In this document: piece after piece, positions 1-5,946 of the stretch
Position numbering within the stretch: position 1 is the first letter of the stretch
Layout: each line of letters begins with the position of its first letter
Assembly (NCBI GenBank): GCA_937894955.1
Contig: CALAXO010000057.1
Coordinates: forward strand, 1-8,085
Reading direction: 5' to 3'
From: an uncultured Clostridia bacterium
GTDB taxonomy: Bacteria; Bacillota; Clostridia; Christensenellales; CAG-138
DNA: 8,085 bases
Made by a program: the position numbers and the translations under genes
The notes under the pieces: model-generated
Database searches by the model: none
What the model saw: only the letters and a program-made list of their open reading frames with translations
Told to the model about the DNA's origin: nothing

Positions 1-8
1 CCAAAATT

Positions 9-170
9 CTATTGAACCCCTTATAGGGGGATTGAGACACACATCCTCCAATGTTACAAAAGGTATTGCTTTGTAACCTATTGAACCCCTTATAGGGGGA
101 TTGAGACAGTCCTTTCCAAACAACCATTTTGAAAAAATGCCCTATTGAACCCCTTATAGGGGGATTGACA
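9..170 (+). CRISPR. Distal end of a CRISPR array (3 repeats, 2 spacers in window)
   Basis: Three copies of a 30-base repeat start at 9, 78 and 142. Each begins CTATTGAACCCC, has a short central stem (CCCCT / AGGGG around TAT), and the first two end GGATTGAGAC. The copies at 9-38 and 78-107 are identical. The third matches through GGATTGA and then loses the G of GAGAC, so it is decayed at its 3' end. Spacers are unrelated: 39 bases (39-77) and 34 bases (108-141). A decayed final repeat, together with a 3' end resembling the ATTGAAAC handle of many type I and III crRNAs, suggests that transcription runs on the plus strand and that this is the leader-distal end. The leader, the rest of the array and any cas genes would lie left of the window. 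The subtype cannot be assigned from this fragment. The unequal spacer lengths and low copy number leave some chance of another interspersed repeat. Confidence 0.77.
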
Positions 171-181
171 TATCCCTGCGG

Positions 182-216
182 GAATGAGCAATTAGCAATG
201 AGAAATGAGTAATTAA
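182..216. repeat. Short block of 7-base repeats, opposite in orientation to the main array
   Basis: Five consecutive 7-base units can be read on the plus strand: GAATGAG, CAATTAG, CAATGAG, AAATGAG, TAATTAA. They fit a loose consensus NAATKAG. This is the reverse complement of the units in the main array at 256-472, so the two blocks form an imperfect inverted repeat around a 39-base centre (217-255). The block begins about 12 bases after the last CRISPR repeat. No coding function is visible. Confidence 0.8.
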
Positions 217-255
217 GTGTACATCTGCTTCCTCTGTTCAGCCGGGAAAGATAAT

Positions 256-472
256 TGCTGATTGCTCATTTCTCATTTCTCACTCCTCATTTCTCATTCC
301 TCACTCCTCATTTCTCATTCCTCACTCCTCATTTCTCATTCCTCATTCCTCACTCCTCATTTCTCATTCCTCACTCCTCATTTCTCACTCCTCATTTCTC
401 ATTGCTCATTGCTCACTCCTCATTTCTCATTGCTGATTGCTGATTGCTCATTGCTGATTGCTCATTGTTCAA
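256..472. repeat. Tandem array of about 31 degenerate 7-base units
   Basis: About 31 head-to-tail 7-base units, without gaps, follow the consensus TNCTCAY, with variants TTCTCAT, TCCTCAT, TCCTCAC, TGCTCAT, TGCTGAT and a final decayed TGTTCAA. The centre shows a higher-order 21-base period (TCCTCAT, TTCTCAT, TCCTCAC) that recurs from 284 to 374 with one extra unit, which points to growth by slippage or unequal exchange. The TGCTGAT variants cluster at the two ends. The plus strand is almost free of stop codons because of the unit's composition, so open frames here are not evidence of genes. Short heptamer arrays of this general kind are known in cyanobacteria and other bacteria; their function is not established. 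Together with 171-255 this accounts for most of the gene-free stretch before the first promoter. Confidence 0.93.
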
Positions 473-478
473 ACTCTC

Positions 479-507
479 TTGCTGCACACAAAAACCTTTG
501 GTATAAT
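479..507 (+). promoter_or_regulatory. Sigma-A-type promoter for the lipoprotein-ylmH unit
   Basis: A -35 box TTGCTG (479-484) is followed by a 17-base spacer and a perfect -10 box TATAAT (502-507). The spacer ends TGG, giving an extended -10 (TG at 499-500). Transcription would start near 514, leaving a leader of about 58 bases before the ATG at 572. The leader includes a possible 6-bp stem (CCGGTT 516-521 with AACCGG 531-536). The -35 box lies only six bases after the heptamer array. Confidence 0.68.
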
Positions 508-571
508 ACCCTTACCCGGTTATTCGGTTGAACCGGACAAACCGACATCGGACATTGGAGGGAAAACCGCA

Positions 572-1699
572 ATGGAACACAAAAATAATAAGATTTACCG
601 TATTCGCGGCACTGCGCTGATTTCGGCTGTTTTGGCGGCGCTTTTCATAATCACGGGCTGCACGGGCGGCAAGCCCGGGACGGTGACGGCTGCGCCGACC
701 GGCACGCCGAATCCTGCCGAAATGCCGACGGAGACTCCCGATCCGCGTCCGCATTTTGCGGAAGTCAAGCTGCCGTTTGAACCGACACTGAATTATTTTG
801 CCGCGCCCGAAGCTGTGCTTGAGGTTTTGACGGAGAATGAACTTCAGGGTTATCCTGCGGTCGTTGCGGCATACATGAACTACGAAACAAGCGTTGATCT
901 GCCCGGGACAAAAGACGATTATCCCAATCTGCTCCGCCTTATCGACATGTATTTTCCCGTTTTCTTTGCCGATATTTACGATACAACGGTTCAATTTGCC
1001 GAAGGTGAAAACGGGTGCAGGCTTGAATGGAGCTACTTTTCCTCCTCCCGCGAGGAACACAACACTCTGTTTCATCGGTTTGAAAACAGGGTTGCCGAAC
1101 TGCTTGAACCTTCCGAAGGGGCAAAAAGCCGAATCATGCGGGCTGTTGCGGTGTATCAAAAACTGACCGCCGAAACGGAATATGATTTCAACGAGGAAAC
1201 CGTCGGCGGAGAATCGGTGCCCGTCATGCGGCATTGCTACGATGCCGTCACGGAAGGCCTCGGCGTTTGCTGGTGTTTCGGACGCTCATACTGTTTCCTG
1301 CTTTGTCAGCTTGGGTTTGAAGCACTGACAGTGCACGGCATTGCGAAGGATCTCGGGCTGCACGAATGGACTTTGTTCAAATATAATGATGAATGGTATT
1401 ATGCCGACCCGACATGGGACATAGGCGGCTCATCCCTGCTTTATTACGGCTTTACCGCCGACAGGCGCGAACTGAACGGTTATATGAAAAACGCAGTTTA
1501 CTATATGGAGGGCGAAAATCACCTTGCGGCGGATAAATTCGATGTTTCCGCGCTTACCTTCTCCGCTTTTTTCACGGGCGTCTGCTCCGGAGATTCCTAT
1601 GAACTCGATTACGAGGGCAACGCCGTTGTTTTCCACGTTGATAACGGCACCGAGGGTGAGGAACTCATCCGCTTTGAGCTGCCTGCGGACAAGGATTAA
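572..1699 (+). CDS. Surface lipoprotein with transglutaminase-like (cysteine protease fold) domain
   Basis: A 375-residue exported lipoprotein. I chose the ATG at 572 over an in-frame upstream one at 458 because GGAGGG (557-562) sits nine bases before it, the upstream codons lie in repeat and promoter DNA, and only this start gives a clean signal peptide. A basic N-terminus and hydrophobic stretch (about 14-27) end in the lipobox ITGC with the lipidated Cys at 30. A Thr/Pro-rich linker follows to about residue 58. Residues 58-220 are not recognised. The C-terminal part has the transglutaminase-like core: Cys233 in GVCWCFG, His264 in LHEWT and Asp279 in YADPTWD, in the usual order and spacing of the catalytic triad. 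Such bacterial proteins may be amidases, peptidases or crosslinking enzymes; the substrate cannot be told. It lies 14 bases before ylmH, so the two are probably co-transcribed, and a PGA operon follows. Fold confidence is high; function is unknown. Confidence 0.88.
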   Translation: MEHKNNKIYRIRGTALISAVLAALFIITGCTGGKPGTVTAAPTGTPNPAEMPTETPDPRPHFAEVKLPFEPTLNYFAAPEAVLEVLTENELQGYPAVVAAYMNYETSVDLPGTKDDYPNLLRLIDMYFPVFFADIYDTTVQFAEGENGCRLEWSYFSSSREEHNTLFHRFENRVAELLEPSEGAKSRIMRAVAVYQKLTAETEYDFNEETVGGESVPVMRHCYDAVTEGLGVCWCFGRSYCFLLCQLGFEALTVHGIAKDLGLHEWTLFKYNDEWYYADPTWDIGGSSLLYYGFTADRRELNGYMKNAVYYMEGENHLAADKFDVSALTFSAFFTGVCSGDSYELDYEGNAVVFHVDNGTEGEELIRFELPADKD

Positions 1700-1713
1700 A
1701 AAGGATCAAAAAA

Positions 1714-2517
1714 ATGAAGCAGACGGACGAAGCTGTTTTTAAGAAAAAGCTGCTCGGACTTGCTTCCCGCGCAAACGGAAGCGGACGCTGTACGTTCACA
1801 ACCTTTTTGGGGCTTGCGGAACAGAACATTCTGCATTGCGCCGAAAAAGAACTTTCAGGCGTTATGCGTACCGAATTCGGCGGCACGGACGGCTGCGAAC
1901 GCATAATGGTTCGTTTCGGCGACCCGGAGGACTGCGGCTATGCTTGTCCGTTTCCGATTCGCTGCATACGCGCCGTGCCGCGTTCAAAAAAATTCGCCGA
2001 GCAGCTCACGCACCGCGATATTCTCGGTTCGCTTATGGCTCTCGGAATCGACAGGAGCCGAACGGGCGACATTGCCGTTCGCGAAAACGAGATTTATATT
2101 TTCTGCACGGAACAAATCGCACCCTATATTGCCGAAAATTTCGTTTCCGCACGGCGAACGGATCTCAGCTGCGATATTCTGCCCCCGCCGGACACTATGG
2201 AAGAGAACGGTTCGCCCGCGCCGCTGCTGCCGTCGGGATTACTTTTCACCCTTCGCACCGTGCAATGCAATGTTGCAAGCGAACGGCTTGATGCCGTTGC
2301 AGCGCAGGTTTTCCGCCTGTCGCGCGGGGGTGAGCTTCCGGAGCTGCTGCGAAGCGGAAAATTGTTTATAAACGGAAGAACAGTTTCCGATGCAGGCCGT
2401 GTGCTGAAATCCGGAGACATTGTTTCCGTCAGAGGGTGCGGAAGGTTCGTTTACCGCGGCATCGAACGCGAAACAAAAAAATCCCGTTTCTTTGTTAAAA
2501 CGGAGCTTTATTGCTGA
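1714..2517 (+). CDS. ylmH: YlmH-family S4-domain RNA-binding protein (ribosome quality control)
   Basis: A 267-residue cytoplasmic protein, close to the roughly 257 residues usual for the family. A ribosome binding site AAGGA (1701-1705) is eight bases before the ATG. The central region has the family signature around LTHRDILGSLMALGIDRSRTGDI-like residues 99-120. The C-terminus is an S4 RNA-binding domain (about 188-240) with SERLDAVAA, a helix ending LLRSGKLFINGRTV, and LKSGDIVSVRG. In Bacillus subtilis, YlmH is encoded in the ylmDEFGH-divIVA division cluster. YlmH-type S4 proteins bind the large ribosomal subunit and act in ribosome-associated quality control of stalled peptides. Here it follows the transglutaminase-like lipoprotein by 14 bases, without division genes in view. 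A basic tail (ERETKKSRFFVK) follows the S4 domain. Confidence 0.9.
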   Translation: MKQTDEAVFKKKLLGLASRANGSGRCTFTTFLGLAEQNILHCAEKELSGVMRTEFGGTDGCERIMVRFGDPEDCGYACPFPIRCIRAVPRSKKFAEQLTHRDILGSLMALGIDRSRTGDIAVRENEIYIFCTEQIAPYIAENFVSARRTDLSCDILPPPDTMEENGSPAPLLPSGLLFTLRTVQCNVASERLDAVAAQVFRLSRGGELPELLRSGKLFINGRTVSDAGRVLKSGDIVSVRGCGRFVYRGIERETKKSRFFVKTELYC

Positions 2518-2567
2518 CAGCGCCGTGCTGCGGTTATATATATCCATGCTGAAAATTTGTATAATCT

Positions 2568-2601
2568 CCGCCGCGTATGCCGAATGCTTGCATAGCGGCG
2601 G
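2568..2601 (+). terminator. GC-rich hairpin after ylmH, possible weak terminator
   Basis: CCGCCGC (2568-2574) pairs with GCGGCGG (2595-2601), and TATGC (2576-2580) with GCATA (2590-2594), leaving a one-base bulge and a nine-base loop. The run after the stem is GGTTTATG, with only three T residues, so intrinsic termination would be inefficient. It starts 50 bases after the ylmH stop and overlaps the -35 box of the next candidate promoter. It may partly insulate the upstream unit from the capB operon or allow read-through. Confidence 0.4.
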
Positions 2602-2616
2602 GGTTTATGTTATAAT
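2588..2616 (+). promoter_or_regulatory. Candidate promoter for the capBCAD operon
   Basis: TTGCAT (2588-2593) and TATAAT (2611-2616) are separated by exactly 17 bases, a good sigma-A arrangement with a weak -35 box. Another TATAAT stands at 2622-2627 and another at 2560-2565, but neither has a convincing -35 box at the right distance. Transcription from the favoured pair would begin near 2623, giving a leader of about 268 bases before capB. The -35 box overlaps the downstream arm region of the hairpin at 2568-2601. Confidence 0.5.
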
Positions 2617-2622
2617 TCCGCT

Positions 2623-2890
2623 ATAATTCGGAAAATATGTCCGAAATGCGGACATGTTTGCCAAAAAAGCGAACGTGTCAACGGAGCCTGACCGCTGCAT
2701 GGAAAATCGCCGCAGCTCACCTTGTGGGCTGCAAAACGATATTCTGTCTTTGAGCAGGCCGCCGTTCGGTTTCGCAGGAGGGTGCTTTGCGCACGAACTG
2801 CATCCGAAACTCTGTTTTACGGAAGCATGCCGAGCCGTTCGTGTGCAGGAATGTCCGCCAATGCATAATTCGGCGGAAGATTTAGTTAGA
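2623..2890 (+). promoter_or_regulatory. Long, possibly structured leader upstream of capB
   Basis: With 2518-2622 this forms a 373-base stretch without a gene I accept. It holds three visible stems. ATGTCCG (2637-2643) pairs with CGGACAT (2649-2655). GCAGCTCA (2712-2719) pairs with TGGGCTGC (2725-2732). TCCGCC (2854-2859) pairs with GGCGGA (2872-2877). The last stem overlaps the first bases of the capB ribosome binding site GGAAGA (2875-2880). ATGTCCG occurs again at 2851-2857, overlapping the anti-RBS arm, so CGGACAT could pair with either copy. I recognise no known riboswitch class. The frame of capB stays open upstream to 2654, but the encoded residues resemble no PgsB N-terminus. Confidence 0.35.
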
Positions 2891-4129
2891 ATGGAAAATT
2901 TATTACCTTTATGTGTTTGTGCGCTGAGTCTCGCATTGCTCGCCGTTCTGGGCTATGCTGAAAAGCGCAGGAACGAAGCAAACCGAAAGAAGCTCCGCGT
3001 TGCAGTGAACGTTAACGGTATTCGCGGCAAATCAACGGCAACAAGGCTTATCACCGCAATCCTCGCTGAAGCGGGTTATCGCGTTGTCGGCAAAACCACC
3101 GGCACCGCCGCAAGAATGATATTCTGGGATGCGGAAGAGGAGCAGGAGGTTGTTCGCCGTCCCCACGGAATATCCATTTCCGAACAGATACAAGTCGTCA
3201 ACAGTGCCGTCAAGCGCGGCGCCGATGCGCTTGTTTGCGAATGCATGGCTGTTCGCCCCGATTATCAGCGCGTATATCAGCACCAGATAATCAACGCCGG
3301 GCTGACGATCATCACGAACGTGCTTGAGGATCACCTGGACGAAATGGGTCCCACAACCGACCAGATCGCGTGGGCGTTTGCAGATACTATTCCGTACAAC
3401 GGCTCAGTCGTAATTCCCGACTGCGAGTATACCGAATATTTCAAGAACGTTGCCGAAGAACGCGGCACACGCGTTTTTGTTGCAGACGATTCGCTTATTT
3501 CCGACGAGTATCTTAAACAGTTCGATTACAGGCTGTTTCCGCATAACTGTTCCGTTGCGCTTGCCGCCGCCGATGCTCTCGGCATTGACCGCGAAACTGC
3601 TCTTTCCGCAATGCTGAAAGCTCATGCCGATCCGGGTGCGCTGCGGTTTTACGATATCAGCCTTCCGGAAGGCGATTGCTGCATTGTGAATGCTTTTGCG
3701 GCGAACGAACCTTCTTCCTCGCTGGATATCTGGAACATCGTTCGCAGCGAACGCCCGAAGCAATCCGCAACTCCCATCATACTTATGAACTGCCGACCGG
3801 ACAGAGTTGACAGAACAAAGCAGTTTGTTCGCGACTTTTTCCCAAAGATTCCGAACGCTGTCATCGTTGCCGTCGGCGAAAGCACGGGCAATATCACAAA
3901 GGCTGAAGCCCACGGACGCTTTCCGAATGCCGAAAGGTACATCAATCTTGAAAAGCAATCCCCCGAAAAGGTGCTTGAAACACTCAAGCCCCTGCTCCCG
4001 GGAAGAATCGTGATGTGCGTCGGAAACATCCACGGCTCCGGCGAACCGATTCTGCATGCTTTGCTTGAATACGGAAAACTTCCGCTTCCCGAGCCGATTT
4101 TCCGCGATCGCAGAAAGAACCGGCATTGA
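2891..4129 (+). CDS. capB: Poly-gamma-glutamate synthase subunit PgsB/CapB
   Basis: The ATP-dependent amide ligase that polymerises glutamate through its gamma-carboxyl, related to Mur ligases, acting at the inner face of the membrane with CapC and CapA. With the ATG at 2891 it has 412 residues, close to the 393 of B. subtilis PgsB, and begins with a hydrophobic anchor (about 4-23) followed by EKRR, as in that protein. The ATP-binding loop NGIRGKST is at 42-49. Other family motifs are GKTTGT (67-72), CECMAVRPDYQ (116-126), NVLEDHLDEMGPT (143-155), NCRPDRVDRT (300-309) and VGNIHG (377-382). The ribosome binding site GGAAGA (2875-2880) lies ten bases upstream. An alternative start at 2861 (AGGA at 2847-2850) would add ten residues. 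It is the first gene of a B-C-A-D operon; capC follows after 73 bases. All key motifs are intact. Confidence 0.96.
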   Translation: MENLLPLCVCALSLALLAVLGYAEKRRNEANRKKLRVAVNVNGIRGKSTATRLITAILAEAGYRVVGKTTGTAARMIFWDAEEEQEVVRRPHGISISEQIQVVNSAVKRGADALVCECMAVRPDYQRVYQHQIINAGLTIITNVLEDHLDEMGPTTDQIAWAFADTIPYNGSVVIPDCEYTEYFKNVAEERGTRVFVADDSLISDEYLKQFDYRLFPHNCSVALAAADALGIDRETALSAMLKAHADPGALRFYDISLPEGDCCIVNAFAANEPSSSLDIWNIVRSERPKQSATPIILMNCRPDRVDRTKQFVRDFFPKIPNAVIVAVGESTGNITKAEAHGRFPNAERYINLEKQSPEKVLETLKPLLPGRIVMCVGNIHGSGEPILHALLEYGKLPLPEPIFRDRRKNRH

Positions 4130-4202
4130 TTCCGCTTTTTGCATTCCCCAAAAAGCAGAAAAAAGTATAGCCCGAATGCGGCAAAAAACTCAAGAGGTTA
4201 AA

Positions 4203-4661
4203 ATGACTGTAACAAATTTCTATCTGGCATTAATCATCGGAACCCTTATCAGCCTTTTGGTTGACGAACTGTTCGGAATTCAGTGCGGCGGACTTATCGT
4301 GCCCGGCTATCTTGCAATGGTAATTGACGATATTCCATGCATCCTTCTCGTTTTTGCAATCAGCTTCATCGTTTACGTCATTGTGAACTATGTTCTTCCG
4401 AAGTTCATGATTCTGTTCGGCAAACGCAAATTTGCAGTGACGCTGCTGCTCGGAATTTTTTTGAAGCTTGTTGTTGAACTGCTCTTCCCCGTTTTTCCGT
4501 TTGCAACGGTTGCATTCCGCGGCGTCGGCGCAATTACCCCGAGCCTGCTTGCAAACACATATTCAAGGCAGAGCATTCTTTACACGATCCCCGCAACGCT
4601 TGCAGCAACGCTCGTAACTTACGGACTTGTGACGCTGCTCAGCACCGTCCTTGCCGGCTGA
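4203..4661 (+). CDS. capC: Poly-gamma-glutamate synthase membrane subunit PgsC/CapC
   Basis: A 152-residue integral membrane protein, nearly the 149 residues of B. subtilis PgsC, that partners CapB in the membrane PGA synthase complex. I chose the ATG at 4203 because AGAGG (4193-4197) precedes it and the family starts here; the same frame is open further upstream. About four to five hydrophobic segments are visible (roughly 5-20, 27-40, 45-65, 77-98, 125-150). Family motifs are GGLIVPGYLA (29-38), KFMILFGKRKFA (67-78) and FRGVGAITPSLLANT (105-119). The 73-base gap after capB contains a small inverted repeat (GCTTTTT 4134-4140 with AAAAAGC 4150-4156) and no visible gene. It sits between capB and capA as in other PGA operons. 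Confidence 0.95.
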   Translation: MTVTNFYLALIIGTLISLLVDELFGIQCGGLIVPGYLAMVIDDIPCILLVFAISFIVYVIVNYVLPKFMILFGKRKFAVTLLLGIFLKLVVELLFPVFPFATVAFRGVGAITPSLLANTYSRQSILYTIPATLAATLVTYGLVTLLSTVLAG

Positions 4662-4672
4662 TTTCGGCAGGG
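4649..4672 (+). other. Hairpin spanning the capC stop codon
   Basis: CCTTGCCG (4649-4656) can pair over eight positions, one of them G-U, with CGGCAGGG (4665-4672). The eight-base loop contains the TGA stop of capC. No T-run follows, so it is unlikely to be a terminator. It might affect processing or relative expression of capC and capA, or be chance. Confidence 0.35.
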
Positions 4673-4710
4673 CATTGAAATCGTAGAAATATATCAAGGT
4701 TTTAACGGCA

Positions 4711-5904
4711 ATGACAGAAAAAAACAAAACTCATGAAATCATTACGGAGGCATCTTCCCGGGGGCTTACCGTTAAACAGCGGGTGCAGATCGGCAACCGC
4801 CGCAGTGTCAGGCGGCGCAGGAGCTTCGTCCTGCCGCTGGTCTGTTTCGCGGTGCTTTTCGCGCTGATGTTCTGCATCGGCAGCATCGAATCAAACGCCG
4901 CCGCTTCGGCAAAATCCCCGGAAGGCACGCCGAACGGCGGGCTTCAGCTCACCTTTCTCGGAGATATCATGATGGGAAGGTACATCGGGCAAATGTGCGA
5001 TGACAAGGGCTACGACAGGCTCTTCAGCGGCATTTCCGGCATTTGGAGCAACTCCGACCATGTTTTTGCAAACTTAGAAAGCCCTGTCCGCACGGGCGAC
5101 ACAAGCGGCTATCAAAAACGGCTTGACGGTATTCCGCTTATCGCAAGCGAAACCGCCGTTCTCAGTATGCAGGCGGCAGGCATCGACGTTGTCGGGTTTT
5201 CGAACAATCACTGTTTCGATTACGGCAAGGCAGGGTACGACAATTCCCGTGCGTTTTTCGACAGCATCGGCCTGATACATGCCGGTGCAACTCCGGATGA
5301 TACGCAGTCCGGGGTTCCTCCGTACACAGTCATAACGACCGAAAACGGCAAAAAAATCGGTTTCATCGCCATCACCTCGGTTTACAGCCCCGAGACCGCG
5401 CACGGCGGTGTGCTGACAACCAACCACTTCATGTTCTATCGCTATATCACCGCTTCTGCACAGGCGAACGACCTCACGGTTGTTTATCTGCACAGCGGCA
5501 ATGAATATACCGCCATACTGGATGACAAGCAGCAGGATGTTGCGCACAGCATCATTGACGCGGGTGCCGACATGGTCATTGGCTCTCATCCGCATAATGT
5601 TCAGCCTGTTGAACTGTACGGCAACGGCATTATTTTTTACAGCCTCGGCAACTTCATCATGGATCAGAGCAACACATTCACCCGCGACGGCATCATTGTT
5701 CAATACAACGAATCCGAAGACGGGCGCAGGTTTTTTGAAACCATACCCATCCGCATCAATGACGGCTGCCCTCGTGTAACGACAAAAGGCTTCTATACGC
5801 GCCGCATCAACCGTATACTTACCAAGCTGCTCGAACCCGAAAGCTTTACGGAAACCGCTGACGGGCATATTATTATCGAACTGCCGCCGAAAGTAAACTT
5901 CTGA
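4711..5904 (+). CDS. capA: Poly-gamma-glutamate capsule protein PgsA/CapA
   Basis: A 397-residue membrane-anchored protein of the CapA family (B. subtilis PgsA is about 380 residues), with a metallophosphoesterase-like fold, required for PGA synthesis or export. An Arg-rich stretch (29-37) precedes one membrane segment (about 38-57); the rest should face outwards. Motifs in order are FLGDIMMGR (82-90), FANLESPV (119-126), FSNNHCFDYG (163-172), HSGNEY (261-266), GSHPHNVQPVE (291-301) and YSLGNF (310-315). The usual HWGxEY motif reads HSGNEY here, with Ser262 in place of Trp. The start is supported by AAGG (4696-4699), a weak site eleven bases away. It follows capC by 49 bases and precedes the capD-like gene by 42, placing it in the same operon. 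Confidence 0.94.
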   Translation: MTEKNKTHEIITEASSRGLTVKQRVQIGNRRSVRRRRSFVLPLVCFAVLFALMFCIGSIESNAAASAKSPEGTPNGGLQLTFLGDIMMGRYIGQMCDDKGYDRLFSGISGIWSNSDHVFANLESPVRTGDTSGYQKRLDGIPLIASETAVLSMQAAGIDVVGFSNNHCFDYGKAGYDNSRAFFDSIGLIHAGATPDDTQSGVPPYTVITTENGKKIGFIAITSVYSPETAHGGVLTTNHFMFYRYITASAQANDLTVVYLHSGNEYTAILDDKQQDVAHSIIDAGADMVIGSHPHNVQPVELYGNGIIFYSLGNFIMDQSNTFTRDGIIVQYNESEDGRRFFETIPIRINDGCPRVTTKGFYTRRINRILTKLLEPESFTETADGHIIIELPPKVNF

Positions 5905-5946
5905 ACAGATACTTCCGGCACCGATACAAACTGTTAAGGAGAAATC

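Noticed and set aside
1..472. Insertion sequence or transposon end
   Set aside because: No transposase frame, no terminal inverted repeats with target duplication. The repeats are explained by the CRISPR array and the heptamers.
255..531. Two overlapping open frames of 62 and 89 codons with seven-residue repeats (LIAHFSFLTPH-like)
   Set aside because: They are translations of the 7-base array, whose units contain almost no stop codons in any plus frame. There is no ribosome binding site or domain, and one frame runs into the promoter.
512..1234. 240-codon open frame on the minus strand
   Set aside because: It lies opposite the lipoprotein gene, whose signal peptide and reading are clear. 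The translation is Arg/Phe-rich without a recognisable domain.
2654..2890. N-terminal extension of capB from the ATG at 2654
   Set aside because: The residues match no PgsB N-terminus, whereas the protein starting at 2891 begins with the expected membrane anchor. The ATG at 2654 also has no good ribosome binding site. Kept only as a finding.
3404..4144. 246-codon open frame on the minus strand
   Set aside because: It is a shadow of capB, which has every family motif on the other strand.
5074..5868. 264-codon open frame on the minus strand
   Set aside because: It is a shadow of capA; no domain, and the codon pattern fits the plus-strand gene.
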